Shown here in pieces: positions 45,501-54,352 of a DNA stretch of 64,000 nt. Each line of letters begins with the position of its first letter. Position 1 is the stretch's first letter. The DNA is from Rhodobacteraceae bacterium IMCC1909 (lineage in GTDB: Bacteria > Pseudomonadota > Alphaproteobacteria > Rhodobacterales > Rhodobacteraceae). The DNA lies in contig JAPDHM010000001.1 of the NCBI GenBank assembly GCA_030704425.1, positions 248,001-312,000 on the forward strand. Direction: 5' to 3'. The translations under genes were made by a program, and so were the position numbers. Below the pieces are notes generated by a model. It searched no databases and was not told where the DNA came from. It saw nothing but the letters and a program-made list of their open reading frames with translations.

Positions 45501-45860
45501 CGCCCAAGTTGAAGCATTGACCAATGTGGAACGGCTTTCCCCCAGATGCTTGCCCCATTCAGACGGGGCTATTTTGTCTTCTATCAAAGCATCCATGGTG
45601 GCCGCATCGGGCACCCTTAACAGTGCTTCGGCCAGGCACATCAAGGCGATGCCCTCTTCAGAGGAAAGGCCATATTCGGCCAAAAACAATTCCATCACAG
45701 AGGGCTTAGCCTCTGCACGCAGTCTCTTGACCATGGCGCTGGCTTGGCGGGAAATTTCAGCGCGCGCTTCGGGGCTCGGGGCCAGCGTGGCCAGATTTTG
45801 CAACACCTCTTGATCAGAGGCATAGGCTTTGGCGCGCATCTGTGTGCGGAATTGGTCCAT
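42501..45860 (-). CDS. putA: bifunctional proline dehydrogenase / glutamate-semialdehyde dehydrogenase
   Basis: PutA oxidises proline to P5C with FAD and then to glutamate with NAD. The 1,119 residues have an N-terminal arm, a proline dehydrogenase barrel (about 180-470, with MVRLVKGAYWDTEIK), an aldehyde dehydrogenase domain with catalytic Cys in SAFQSAGQRCSAL and Glu in IAETGGLNAM, and a C-terminal extension. There is no ribbon-helix-helix domain, so unlike E. coli PutA it should not repress its own operon. The ATG at 45860 has AAGGAG 8 bases before it and overlaps the preceding stop by one base. Confidence 0.95.
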   Translation of the reverse strand: MDQFRTQMRAKAYASDQEVLQNLATLAPSPEARAEISRQASAMVKRLRAEAKPSVMELFLAEYGLSSEEGIALMCLAEALLRVPDAATMDALIEDKIAPSEWGKHLGESRSTLVNASTWALLVTGQVLDAPDTGMARLLRGAIKRLGEPVIRQAVARVMREMGQQFVLGQTIQKALSRAAGFEAKGYRYSYDMLGEAAITDEDARGYHMAYADAIAQIAKAASGTDISRNPGISIKLSALHPNYDLQHRKQVMDVLVPRARSLALLAKSAGIGLNIDAEEAARLDLSLDVIEAVLSEPGLAHWDGFGVVVQAYGKRAAYVIDWLYALAQKLDRRIMVRLVKGAYWDTEIKLAQVEGLPGFPVLATKPHTDMHYICYAQKLLAMSDRIYPQFATHNAHTIAAVLHSARAQKVTNFEFQRLHGMGEALHDQVLQEHGVACRIYAPVGHHSDLLAYLVRRLLENGANSSFVNQIFDAEVPAHVVAADPFEKRQEAGPKISLPASIFAPDRPNSKGFDLSNPEVLAHLQAQRARRQTWSYGNLGQPHPVHSPATGDQIGQIRFLSADQARQLAAAATPWQITPAERAAVLRKAADLYESHAEAFFALLTHEAGKTLSDCIGELREAVDFLRYYAHQAEALASNSDGIFTCISPWNFPLAIFTGQIAAALATGNGVLAKPAEATSLIAMQGTALLHQAGVPKTCLQLLPGEGAVVGPVLCSAPNVSGVCFTGSTATAQAINRVMAENLPPQAPLIAETGGLNAMIVDSTALLEQAVQDVVVSAFQSAGQRCSALRMLYVQSDIADAFERMLCGAMQALVVGPPEAADCDVGPVIDAAAQARISAHIARQKLLFQTTAPENGYFVAPTILSVNRMSDLHEEIFGPVLHLARYDAGDLDRVIEDINASGYGLTFGFHSRIDDRVQKVVSRVNVGNLYINRNQIGAVVGSQPFGGHGLSGTGPKAGGPRYLPRFAAQRLMTAEGPLPPQMSLAELEQAFASQPPQEGHSTEDLPGPTGESNRYLLRPRSRILCLGPGAETRAQSAQDMGCCAIAAEVTMSDVTKIPDLHAVVYAGPQAQALRQALSARHGAIVPLLMDEKFKQWLVCEQSICINTTAAGGNPALLAS

Positions 45861-46918
45861 CACAAGGACTCCTTGGCGCGGTTCACCATGCCAAATAAAT
45901 CGCGCGGATCATCGGGATCGGCGAGAAGGTCAAGCTGGACAAAATGCCCGGTGCGTTCCAATTGATCACGCAGATACCGCAGAGCGGAAAAATCCTCTAT
46001 GGCAAAACCCACGCTATCAAATAGCGTGATTTGCCGCTCCGTGCTGCGGCCGGTTTTTTGTCCGGCAATGACCTGCCATAGTTCTGTGACAGGGTGATCG
46101 GCTGCCAGGGCTTGGATCTCACCTTCGATGCAGGTTTGCGCTGGGTATTCGACAAAAATATCCGCGCGGTGCAAAATATCGCGGTGCAGTTCAGTCTTGC
46201 CCGGGCAGTCGCCACCAATTGCGTTGATATGCACGCCTGCACCTACCATATTATCGGTTAATACAGTAGCATTTTGCTTATCTGCGGTGCAGGTGGTGAT
46301 GATATCGGCCCCGGCGACGGCCTCTTCGGCACTGGCGCAGATGCGCAGTTTCAAGCCGGCGTTTGCCAAGTTTCGCGCGGCTTTCTCGCTGGCCTTCGGG
46401 TCGATGTCAAACAGATGAACTGTGTCAATTCCTAAAATCTCCTGAAAAGCCAAGGCTTGGAATTCGCATTGGGCGCCGTTGCCGATCATGGCCATGGTCC
46501 GCGCGGATTTTGGCGCCAAATATTTCGCCGCCATGGCGCTGGTGGCGGCGGTGCGCAGGGCTGTTAGGATGGTCATTTCCGTGCACAGAACCGGATAGCC
46601 GTTGGAGACTTTGGCCAGAACGCCGAAGGCTGTGACCGTTTGATATCCGCGTGCCATATTGGCGGGGTGACCGTTGACATATTTGAACCCGTAATGTTCC
46701 CCGTCGGTGGTGGGCATCAGCTCAATCACGCCTTCCTCCGAATGGGCTGGAATGCGGGGTGTCTTGTCAAAGGTTTCCCAGCGTAGGAAATCTGCTTCGA
46801 TGTAGGCACAAATTCCCCGCAACATTTGTCGCGGGCCTATCGCGTTTACGATCCGCATCATGTCTTGCACCGAAACAAATGGCACCATAGCCAGGGCTGA
46901 AGGATTGGGAGCGGCCAT
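45860..46918 (-). CDS. ornithine cyclodeaminase
   Basis: This mu-crystallin-family enzyme converts ornithine to proline with release of ammonia, using NAD. The 352 residues include the Rossmann-type motif MIGNGAQCEFQALAFQ, the GVHINAIGGDCPGKTEL loop and the N-terminal EGVIELMPTTDGEHYGFKYV segment with substrate-binding residues. The gene lies between arginase and putA with gaps of one base or less, so it makes the proline that PutA consumes. Confidence 0.93.
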   Translation of the reverse strand: MAAPNPSALAMVPFVSVQDMMRIVNAIGPRQMLRGICAYIEADFLRWETFDKTPRIPAHSEEGVIELMPTTDGEHYGFKYVNGHPANMARGYQTVTAFGVLAKVSNGYPVLCTEMTILTALRTAATSAMAAKYLAPKSARTMAMIGNGAQCEFQALAFQEILGIDTVHLFDIDPKASEKAARNLANAGLKLRICASAEEAVAGADIITTCTADKQNATVLTDNMVGAGVHINAIGGDCPGKTELHRDILHRADIFVEYPAQTCIEGEIQALAADHPVTELWQVIAGQKTGRSTERQITLFDSVGFAIEDFSALRYLRDQLERTGHFVQLDLLADPDDPRDLFGMVNRAKESL

Positions 46919-46919
46919 A

Positions 46920-47849
46920 TTATAAACCTCTTGTTCGGCGATCTAGAACTTTGCGGCCCAAAAGGGACGCGGTCAGATCGCATATCAGCGTTGCGGTTTT
47001 CCCTCGGATGTCGAGGAAGGGATTCAATTCGGTCAAGTCAAGTGAGCTGGCCAGGCCGCTGTCATGGATCATTTCCATGATCAAATGCGCTTCGCGGAAA
47101 GTGGCGCCGCCCGGCACGGTTGTGCCGACGGCGGGGGCGATATCTGGATCGAGGAAATCCACATCGAAGCTCACATGCAACAGGCCATTGGACTGCGCCA
47201 CACGGCGCAAAAATGCCTCCATAGGTTTGACAACGCCCAATTCATCAATGCGGCGCATGTCATAGACATCAATGCCCAACTCAGCGATGAAGCGATGTTC
47301 TGCCTCATCCACAGAACGTAGCCCCATCATACATATATTGGCTGGATCCAAGGGCGCCGGCACGGGTGGGAATATCCCCTCAAAGCTGTCTAAGCCCAGT
47401 GCATACGCCATGGGCGTGCCGTGCAAATGTCCGCTGAGGCTGCTGGTGAGCGTGTTCATATCGGGATGCGCGTCCAGCCAGAGCACAAATTGTGGCCGTC
47501 CCAGCGCGGCCGCCGCCTGTGCCACGCCGGTCAATGTGCCGGCCGCCATGGAGTGATCGCCGCCAATGAAAATTGGAAAACTGTCTTGTGCGGCCAGCTG
47601 GGCTGCCTGCGTTTGAATGTCCCGCGTCCAAGCCACAATTTCGGGCAGTTTTTTCAAATGCGCTGGGCCGGTCACCTCGGGCACAGAGGCTGGAAAGGGT
47701 AGATTTCCTAGGTCTGTGAGGCCAAAATCCTGGCTGGTGATGACCTCTCCCAGCCCGGCCGTGCGAAAGGCGTCTGGCCCCATAAGGCAGCCGCCGCGCC
47801 CTGTGCCCGCCTGAAGGGGCAAGCCTAGAATTGTGCAATGAGGTGTCAT
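46920..47849 (-). CDS. rocF: arginase
   Basis: Arginase hydrolyses arginine to ornithine and urea with two Mn ions. The 309-residue product has all ureohydrolase metal motifs in order: GGDHSMAAG, LWLDAHPDMNT and SFDVDFLDPDIAP. The ATG at 47849, with CGGAG 6 bases upstream, is preferred to an upstream TTG (47867). It is the first gene of the minus-strand operon rocF-ocd-putA. Confidence 0.94.
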   Translation of the reverse strand: MTPHCTILGLPLQAGTGRGGCLMGPDAFRTAGLGEVITSQDFGLTDLGNLPFPASVPEVTGPAHLKKLPEIVAWTRDIQTQAAQLAAQDSFPIFIGGDHSMAAGTLTGVAQAAAALGRPQFVLWLDAHPDMNTLTSSLSGHLHGTPMAYALGLDSFEGIFPPVPAPLDPANICMMGLRSVDEAEHRFIAELGIDVYDMRRIDELGVVKPMEAFLRRVAQSNGLLHVSFDVDFLDPDIAPAVGTTVPGGATFREAHLIMEMIHDSGLASSLDLTELNPFLDIRGKTATLICDLTASLLGRKVLDRRTRGL

Positions 47850-47966
47850 GCTGCGCTCCGATGTCAACGAGGTTGAGTCAAGTTGCCATGCTCATATTGC
47901 ACAATCAGCTAAAATATTGTTTAATTTACATATGAATTGCTCAAAATATTAAGGCAAATATACAAA

Positions 47967-48395
47967 ATGATCAATATCGATGACATTGACCGAAAAATCA
48001 TTGCGCGTTTGCAAATTGATGGGCGCGCATCGGTCACCACGCTGGCGGGTGTTTTGGGGCTGGCGCGTGGCACGGTGCAAGCGCGCCTCACACGCTTGAT
48101 TGACAGCCGCGTCATAAAACGCTTCACGATCGATTTGGGCGGGCTGGAAACCCATGAGCTGGTGCGGGCCGTCATGATGATTGAGGTGCGCGGCAACACG
48201 GCCAATTCTGTGCAAAAGGCACTGCAGCGCCTGCCGGAGGTCACCTCTTTGCACCGCACATGCGGGGTTTGGGATTTGGTGATCGAATTGGAGACCACAA
48301 GTCTTTATGAATTCGATGGAATTCTTTCTCGCATTCGGGAATTGCCCGGCGTGTCAAATTCTGAAACCTGCCCTTTGCTGCGACGGATCAGCTAG
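47967..48395 (+). CDS. Lrp/AsnC-family transcriptional regulator
   Basis: A 142-residue regulator: N-terminal helix-turn-helix (DIDRKIIARLQIDGRASVTT, LARGTVQARLTRLI) and a C-terminal RAM effector domain (RAVMMIEVRGN, CGVWDLVIELET). It is transcribed away from arginase, with about 115 AT-rich bases between the starts. Lrp-type proteins commonly activate neighbouring amino-acid catabolic operons in response to the substrate, so arginine or ornithine control of rocF-ocd-putA is likely. AAGG is upstream of the ATG at 47967. Confidence 0.9.
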   Translation: MINIDDIDRKIIARLQIDGRASVTTLAGVLGLARGTVQARLTRLIDSRVIKRFTIDLGGLETHELVRAVMMIEVRGNTANSVQKALQRLPEVTSLHRTCGVWDLVIELETTSLYEFDGILSRIRELPGVSNSETCPLLRRIS

Positions 48396-48518
48396 GTTGG
48401 CCTGGCGCGATGCCCGTTTGCGGGTGCGTTGCGATCTGTGCTGTTTTCTTTATGCCTGACATTGAGAAGTTGTGGGCGGCATGTTTTAATACAGGAAAAT
48501 TTTGGAAAGATTGACCGC

Positions 48519-49223
48519 ATGTCACACCCAAGCGCCCATCCTGATGATCCCCATTACGTCACCCGCAACAGCTGGCTGCGCGCAGCTGTACTGGGGGCGA
48601 ATGACGGGATTGTCTCCGTATCTTCCTTGGTTGTGGGCGTGGCGGCTGCAGAGCCAGATGCGCGGGTGATCCTTGTTGCGGGGGTCGCCGGCTTGGTGGC
48701 GGGCGCAATGTCTATGGCGGCGGGCGAATATGTCTCGGTGTCCTCGCAATCGGATACAGAACGCGCGGATATCAAGCGTGAGGAGACGGCCTTGCGAGAT
48801 ATGCCGGCGGCAGAACTTGAGGAGCTGGTCGAGATTTACCGTTTGCGTGGCCTGACCGATGAGACCGCACGCAAAGTGGCGCAGGAGCTCTCAGAGCACG
48901 ACGCTCTTGGCGCACATATCCGCGATGAGTTGGGACTGTCAGAGATTCATAGTGCGAACCCGCTTGAGGCCGCTATTGCCTCCGGCCTGACCTTCAGCGT
49001 GGCGGCTGCGATTCCAGTTTTGGCGGCCGTTGTGGCCCCGTCGGATTGGATCGTACCAACGGTGTGGGCGGTGACTGTAGGCTCCTTGGCGGGCCTTGGC
49101 GCGCTGGGCGCGAAGTTTGGCGGGGCCCCGATGTGGCCTGCGATGGTAAGGGTCATGGGCTGGGGTGTTCTGGCGATGGCGGTGACCACTGGTGTAGGGT
49201 ATCTGTTCGGCGTGAATATTTAA
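48519..49223 (+). CDS. VIT1/CCC1-family iron/manganese transporter
   Basis: 234 residues with the VIT plan: LRAAVLGANDGIVSVSSLVV in the first helix, AGLVAGAMSMAAGEYVSVSS in the second, a charged cytoplasmic segment with acidic metal ligands (QSDTERADIKREETAL), and three C-terminal helices. The family moves Fe2+ or Mn2+ across membranes for detoxification. The ATG at 48519 follows GGAAAG; a longer reading from 48429 looks non-coding. Confidence 0.9.
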   Translation: MSHPSAHPDDPHYVTRNSWLRAAVLGANDGIVSVSSLVVGVAAAEPDARVILVAGVAGLVAGAMSMAAGEYVSVSSQSDTERADIKREETALRDMPAAELEELVEIYRLRGLTDETARKVAQELSEHDALGAHIRDELGLSEIHSANPLEAAIASGLTFSVAAAIPVLAAVVAPSDWIVPTVWAVTVGSLAGLGALGAKFGGAPMWPAMVRVMGWGVLAMAVTTGVGYLFGVNI

Positions 49224-49343
49224 GCGCAACACTGTGCGGCAACAGTTCGCAGCCTGCGGCTGCTGCATTTTCGCCTATTGCTGCGCTGCGTTTCTTCTTA
49301 TAGGCCGGTCATGCACGGGCCAGTGCGGTGTTAGGAGCACAAA

Positions 49344-50246
49344 TTGCTAACCATTCTAACCCACAATATTTTGCCGGTGTTCTCGATCATGGTGCTTGGC
49401 TTTGCCATGGGGCGGATGCGGTTTGTGTCAACTGCTGAGGCGAGCACTCTCAACCGTATCGCCTTTTTGATCTTGCAACCCGCTTTGATCTTTCCCCTGG
49501 TCAATGGGGTGGATCTCGGCAGTTTTTATTTTGACGCCATAGCTCTTTATGCCCTGGCCCAAGTTGTGGTCTTTCTGACGACCCTGCTGCTTTCGATTTA
49601 CCTATTCAAATGTGCGTTTCTGGAGGCTTGGCTTTTGGCCATGGCCACCATTTTCGTCAATTCCTTGCTATATATCTGGCCGATTTCGGCGCTGATCTAT
49701 GGAAGTGGTGGCAATATCCCGATCATGGCAGCGGTGGTTTGGGACGCCACTGTGACCTTTGCCTTTTTCATTATCACTACGGATTTACTGGCCAATCGTG
49801 GGCAATCGGCGGGGCTAAGCCTGATGCGCTTGGTGAAAAATCCAGTTTTGATTGCGATTGCCTTGGGTCTGGGCAGCAATGGCTTGGGGTTGATCGCCGC
49901 CGAGCCGCTCTTGGTGGCCTGTAAATTTGCCGGTGCGGGCGCGGCGCCCCTGACGCTCTTTGCCCTTGGGGTGATCTTATCCGAGCACAGCCTTTGGCCG
50001 ACAAAAAAAGTGGCCGCTGTGGCGGGCATCAAGTTGCTGCTCATGCCAGTGGTCGCCGTGTCCGTGCTGGCATGGGGTGCGCGGCCCGAGCTTTGGAATG
50101 ATCTGCTCTTGCTCAACGGTGCCGGGCCTTCGGGCGCGATGGCCTTCGCATTGGCCATGCTTTATAAAGTGCGTACAGATACCATTGCGCCAGTGATCAT
50201 CTGGACCTCGGTTTTATCGCTGTTCTCGCTGGCCTATCTTGCCTGA
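49344..50246 (+). CDS. AEC-family transporter
   Basis: 300 residues with about ten membrane helices and the opening MLTILTHNILPVFSIMVLGF typical of AEC permeases; a break between helices 5 and 6 is followed by NPVLIAIALGLGSNGLG. The start codon is TTG at 49344, with AGGAG at the right distance. It is distinct in sequence from the AEC protein at 19947. Substrate unknown. Confidence 0.87.
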   Translation: MLTILTHNILPVFSIMVLGFAMGRMRFVSTAEASTLNRIAFLILQPALIFPLVNGVDLGSFYFDAIALYALAQVVVFLTTLLLSIYLFKCAFLEAWLLAMATIFVNSLLYIWPISALIYGSGGNIPIMAAVVWDATVTFAFFIITTDLLANRGQSAGLSLMRLVKNPVLIAIALGLGSNGLGLIAAEPLLVACKFAGAGAAPLTLFALGVILSEHSLWPTKKVAAVAGIKLLLMPVVAVSVLAWGARPELWNDLLLLNGAGPSGAMAFALAMLYKVRTDTIAPVIIWTSVLSLFSLAYLA

Positions 50247-50266
50247 GACCGCAGTGCGAGCCTAAC

Positions 50267-51814
50267 TTAAAGGCTGTCCCGCAGCAAACGACGTAGGATC
50301 TTGCCAGAGGGCGATTTTGGAATTGCCTCTACGAAGGTGACACGGTGCAGTTGTTTGTAATGGGACAGTTGCGTGCCGACATAGGATTGGATCTCTTCCG
50401 GGCTGGGGGCAGGGTCTGCACAGACGACAAAGGCCACGGGGACTTCGCCGGCGTCTTCATCGGGCAGGCCAATAACGGCTGCATCTTGAATCTGTGGATG
50501 GGCGACCAAACAGGCCTCCAGTTCCGCCGGGGCCACTTGGAACCCTTTGTATTTTATCAGCTCTTTGAGACGATCCACGATGAACATGTAACCATCCGCA
50601 TCAATGATTGCCACATCGCCGGTTTTCAGCCAGCCATCCGAGGTGAGCGTGTCTTGGGTGGCTGTTTCATTGTTTAGATAGCCAATCATGACTTGTGGCC
50701 CTTTGATCCAAAGCTCGCCTTCCTCCCCCGGTGGCAAGTCGGCTCCAGTCTCAGGGCTAACAATGCGGCAGCGGGTGTTTGGTATCGCAAGCCCGGAGGC
50801 GCCGGACCGTGGGGTGCTCAGGGGGGTGATATGGGATACAGGGGCCAGTTCGGTCATGCCGTAGCCTTGCAGCATGGCGCAATTGAGGCGACTGGCCACT
50901 GCGTCAGACAGGGCGCTGCCCATTGGGGCGGCGCCGGAGAAAACTTGCTCCAACGCGCTGAGATCATAGGCATCAACCAAGGGATGCTTGGCCAATGCAA
51001 GAGCGACCGGCGGCACAATCCACATGCGCCGGGAGCGGTGGTCTTGGCAAATGCGCAGAAACAGCTCCAGGTCGAACCGTGGCATGGTGACCAAAACACC
51101 GCCGCAGGCCAGATGCATATTCATCATCACGGTCATACCATAAATGTGAAAGAAAGGCAGGAAAGCGGCGGCGGTCTCACCGGCACGAAACTCAGCGCCC
51201 AGTGCGGTTTGATCGATATTCATCGACAGGTTGCGATGCGACAGGCACACCCCCTTGGGCAAGCCGGTAGTTCCAGAGGAATAGGGCAGCGCAACGCTGT
51301 GGCGGTCTAAATCTACCGGGCACTGCTGCTCTTGCGCCTCGCCGTATAGCTCGGACAGGCTCTGGCAGCCGTCGACGCCACCAATGACGCAAAGCTGTAC
51401 CTCTGGCAGCTCTTTCAGTGCCTCTTTGGCGACGGCGAGGGTTTCGGGGACGGTGATCAGCAGGCCTGCTCCGGAATCGTGCAGCTGATGGCGGATTTCA
51501 TGGGCTGTATAGGTGGGATTTAATGTTGTGATCGCGCCGCCAGCCCAAGCGACAGCATGAAAAATAATACAATATTCCGGTGAATTTGGCGCCATAAGGG
51601 CAACAGGCTTTTGTGCCACATGGCCGGCCGCGTGCAAGCCACCTGCCAGACGTTTGACGTGATCAATCACGTCACCGGCGGTAAATTGTCGTCCATCCAT
51701 CCCATCAATTATAACCACATCTTCCGGTCTGGAGGTGAGACCTTCGAAGACGCGCTCTGTGACGGTCAGGGTGCTGAGGGGAAGGTCTGATGCGGCCGTT
51801 TCATAATGGGTCAT
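50267..51814 (-). CDS. 4-coumarate-CoA ligase-like AMP-dependent acyl-CoA synthetase
   Basis: 515 residues of the adenylate-forming superfamily. Motifs in order: the P-loop YSSGTTGLPKGV, the aromatic region GYGMTELAPVSH, the hinge TGDVAIIDADGYMFIVDRLK and the C-terminal lysine in PKSPSGKILRRLL. The IKYKGFQVAPAELE segment is typical of plant-type 4CL and its bacterial relatives, which activate aromatic or fatty acids. The ATG at 51814 has AAGGAG upstream. No aromatic catabolic genes are adjacent, so the substrate is uncertain. Confidence 0.88.
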   Translation of the reverse strand: MTHYETAASDLPLSTLTVTERVFEGLTSRPEDVVIIDGMDGRQFTAGDVIDHVKRLAGGLHAAGHVAQKPVALMAPNSPEYCIIFHAVAWAGGAITTLNPTYTAHEIRHQLHDSGAGLLITVPETLAVAKEALKELPEVQLCVIGGVDGCQSLSELYGEAQEQQCPVDLDRHSVALPYSSGTTGLPKGVCLSHRNLSMNIDQTALGAEFRAGETAAAFLPFFHIYGMTVMMNMHLACGGVLVTMPRFDLELFLRICQDHRSRRMWIVPPVALALAKHPLVDAYDLSALEQVFSGAAPMGSALSDAVASRLNCAMLQGYGMTELAPVSHITPLSTPRSGASGLAIPNTRCRIVSPETGADLPPGEEGELWIKGPQVMIGYLNNETATQDTLTSDGWLKTGDVAIIDADGYMFIVDRLKELIKYKGFQVAPAELEACLVAHPQIQDAAVIGLPDEDAGEVPVAFVVCADPAPSPEEIQSYVGTQLSHYKQLHRVTFVEAIPKSPSGKILRRLLRDSL

Positions 51815-51913
51815 GGTAAATCTCCTTGCACAGAAGCTAGGACCCAATATCCGCGTTGTCGATCATTTAATTATTGTTGTTTCGGGATCGCAGGCGCCTG
51901 TTCCGCAGATGTT

Positions 51914-52864
51914 TCAATCAGCGCTGCGGCCCTCAAGGATCAAAAATACGGCCAAACAGGTTAGAACGATGCCACCGCCAATCAACATCGTGGCGCTTGG
52001 CGCTTCATCAATGCCCCACCAAACCCATAAAGGGCCCAAAACTGTTTCCAGCAACATGATGAGGCTCACGGTGGAGGAGGGGACAAATCGGGCCGCATAA
52101 GAGAGGGTGACAAATGACAGCGGGAGGATGAAAATTCCGGTCAAAGCAATGGCGGCCATCTGTGGCAGGGGCGGCCAGGCGACAGTGGTGGCAAGACAAG
52201 CCGCTAGCACGGCGGCGGCAATGGCGCCAACGGCAATAGCCAGAACAAAGGGCACGTCTTTGTCTTTGCGGATCACTGTGAAATTCATCCCCAGGCTGAA
52301 GGCGACTCCCAGTCCCAGTCCCGCACCGATGAGCGTGCTGGTGTCGAACCGAATTTGCCCATTGTCACCGCCCAGCACAGAGATAAATAGGCCTAAAACG
52401 ACTAAGGCTGAGGTGATAAGCGTGCGGGTTGAGAGGACTTCGCCCAAAATCAAGCGTGACAAAATCGCGGCGAAGATTGGCACGGTAGCCACGCCTATCA
52501 AAACCACGGTGACGGGCGCGATGGCAATGGCGAGACTGAACGACGCCGCATTACCGATTTGACAAGTGACAATTATGGCAAAATTGCCGGTCCAGATATT
52601 GGACAGATCGCGCGGGCTGCGCATCCATAGCCAGATCATAAAATAAGCCAGGCCGCTGAGACCGCCGCGCCAAAGCAACATATTGATCCCGTCGAGCTGT
52701 GACAGCCGCATAAACAATGTATCGGGCGTTAACAGCAGCGCGCCAAAAATGGCCAGCGTGAGACCAATGGTCCTTTGGCTGCGCAGCGTCGTCACAGGGC
52801 GCGCTCGCGTTTGGGATGGATCACTGTGATCTTGCCTGTTGGAAACAATCTGCTCATGGGCCAT
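51914..52864 (-). CDS. EamA/DMT-family transporter
   Basis: About 316 residues with ten hydrophobic helices in two EamA repeats after a polar N-terminal tail of ~30 residues. TLAIFGALLLTPDTLFMRLS and NMLLWRGGLSGLAYF form the first helices. The ATG at 52864 is the best of several in-frame starts, but no strong ribosome-binding site precedes it, so the N-terminus is uncertain. It diverges from the ectoine-hydrolase-like gene and may move the same or a related compound. Confidence 0.85.
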   Translation of the reverse strand: MAHEQIVSNRQDHSDPSQTRARPVTTLRSQRTIGLTLAIFGALLLTPDTLFMRLSQLDGINMLLWRGGLSGLAYFMIWLWMRSPRDLSNIWTGNFAIIVTCQIGNAASFSLAIAIAPVTVVLIGVATVPIFAAILSRLILGEVLSTRTLITSALVVLGLFISVLGGDNGQIRFDTSTLIGAGLGLGVAFSLGMNFTVIRKDKDVPFVLAIAVGAIAAAVLAACLATTVAWPPLPQMAAIALTGIFILPLSFVTLSYAARFVPSSTVSLIMLLETVLGPLWVWWGIDEAPSATMLIGGGIVLTCLAVFLILEGRSAD

Positions 52865-53013
52865 AGGCGCAGGTCGGCGATTAGAATTCAAGCGCCAGAT
52901 TGACCCGTTTAGGCCATTTGCGTGACATTCCAAAAATATGTCGCACTTAGGATATACAGCGCAGCTGGCTCTGATAATTTTTTCGCACAGCATGCCAAAA
53001 AGGAGTGCCTGAG

Positions 53014-54201
53014 ATGTCTCAAGCCAAGCTCAAATTTTCACGCGCTGAATTTGAACAGCGCCTGCTCAAAACCCGCCAAGAAATGCAGAGGCGCAGGATT
53101 GATCTGCTGATCGTTTCAGATCCGTCGAATATGAATTGGCTGACCGGATATGATGGTTGGTCATTTTATGTCCACCAATGTGTGATCTTACCTCTGGACG
53201 GGTCTCCAATCTGGTATGGGCGTGGGCAGGACGCCAAGGGCGCGCTGCGCACCTGTTTTATGGACCCGTCCGATATCATCGGTTATCCGGATCACTACGT
53301 GCAGTCCTCTGAGCGTCATCCTATGAGTTATCTGGCGGCGCAATTGACCGATCGCGGTTTGGCCAAGGGTCGCATTGCTGTCGAAATGGACAATTATTGG
53401 TTTTCTGCGGCCGCCTATATTACATTGCATGCCACGCTGCCCAACGCCCAGCTCACCGATGCGACGGGCTTGGTCAATTGGCAGCGCGCCGTTAAATCAG
53501 AGGCTGAACTGGCTTTGATGCGCCAGGCCGGGCAGATTGTTGGGCGGATGCATGAGCGGATTGTTGAAAAAGTTGAGCCCGGCATTCGTAAATGTGATTT
53601 GGTGGCCGATATTTACGACGCCGCTTTGCGCTATGATCCGGCCATTGGAGCTGGTGGGGATTACCCGGCGCTGGTGCCGCTTTTGCCCTCGGGCGCCGAT
53701 GCCTCCGCGCCGCATTTGACCTGGGACGACGCGCCGATGAAGTCGGGCGAGGGAACATTTTTTGAGATCGCCGGCGTTGTGAAGCGCTATCATTGCCCAT
53801 TGTCTCGGACTGTGTTTCTGGGCAAACCAACCCAGACATTTTTGGATGCGGAGCAGGCCGTCTTGGAGGGCATGGAGGCTGGGCTGGAAAAGGCGCGCGC
53901 TGGCAATACTTGCGAAGATATTGCCATCGCATTTTTCGATATTCTCAAGAAATATGGCATTACAAAAGACAACCGCACCGGCTACCCCATCGGCGTGAGC
54001 TACCCGCCAGATTGGGGCGAGCGCACCATGTCTTTGCGGCCCGGCGACAAGACCGTCTTGCAGGAGAATATGACGTTTCATTTTATGACGGGCCTATGGA
54101 TGGACGATTGGGGGTTTGAGATCACTGAAAGCATTCGCATTGGGAATAACGGGCCAGAATGCCTGGCCAATGTTCCGCGTAAATTGGTTGTCAAAGCGTG
54201 A
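53014..54201 (+). CDS. doeA: ectoine hydrolase-like M24-family protein
   Basis: A 395-residue creatinase/prolidase-fold protein. DLLIVSDPSNMNWLTGYDGW, FYVHQCV and PIWYGRGQDA match ectoine hydrolases (DoeA/EutD), which open ectoine to N-acetyl-diaminobutyrate. As in those enzymes, the paired Asp metal ligands of prolidases appear replaced (FFEIAGVVKRYHCPLSRT), suggesting metal-independent catalysis. AAGGAG precedes the ATG at 53014. The usual downstream ectoine genes (deacetylase, transaminase) are not adjacent, so the substrate may differ. Confidence 0.68.
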   Translation: MSQAKLKFSRAEFEQRLLKTRQEMQRRRIDLLIVSDPSNMNWLTGYDGWSFYVHQCVILPLDGSPIWYGRGQDAKGALRTCFMDPSDIIGYPDHYVQSSERHPMSYLAAQLTDRGLAKGRIAVEMDNYWFSAAAYITLHATLPNAQLTDATGLVNWQRAVKSEAELALMRQAGQIVGRMHERIVEKVEPGIRKCDLVADIYDAALRYDPAIGAGGDYPALVPLLPSGADASAPHLTWDDAPMKSGEGTFFEIAGVVKRYHCPLSRTVFLGKPTQTFLDAEQAVLEGMEAGLEKARAGNTCEDIAIAFFDILKKYGITKDNRTGYPIGVSYPPDWGERTMSLRPGDKTVLQENMTFHFMTGLWMDDWGFEITESIRIGNNGPECLANVPRKLVVKA

Positions 54202-54352
54202 AAAATTTGGATCGCACCGCCCTGTAAACACTTGGACGCATCCGATTTGGGTCTTGTGCCCCTGTTTTGCATGAGCGGCGCCAAAGCAGATACAGCGTGG
54301 CAGCTTTGCTCCAAGCGGTCGAACCTCTGGTGGAACAAGGGTATTTGAGCAC

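Noticed and set aside
54202-54352. Possible gene remnant between the ectoine-hydrolase-like gene and the glycosyltransferase gene
   Set aside because: A short reading with a plausible protein-like composition (AALLQAVEPLVEQGYLSTQ) is visible, but it is too short to identify and has no start or supporting context.
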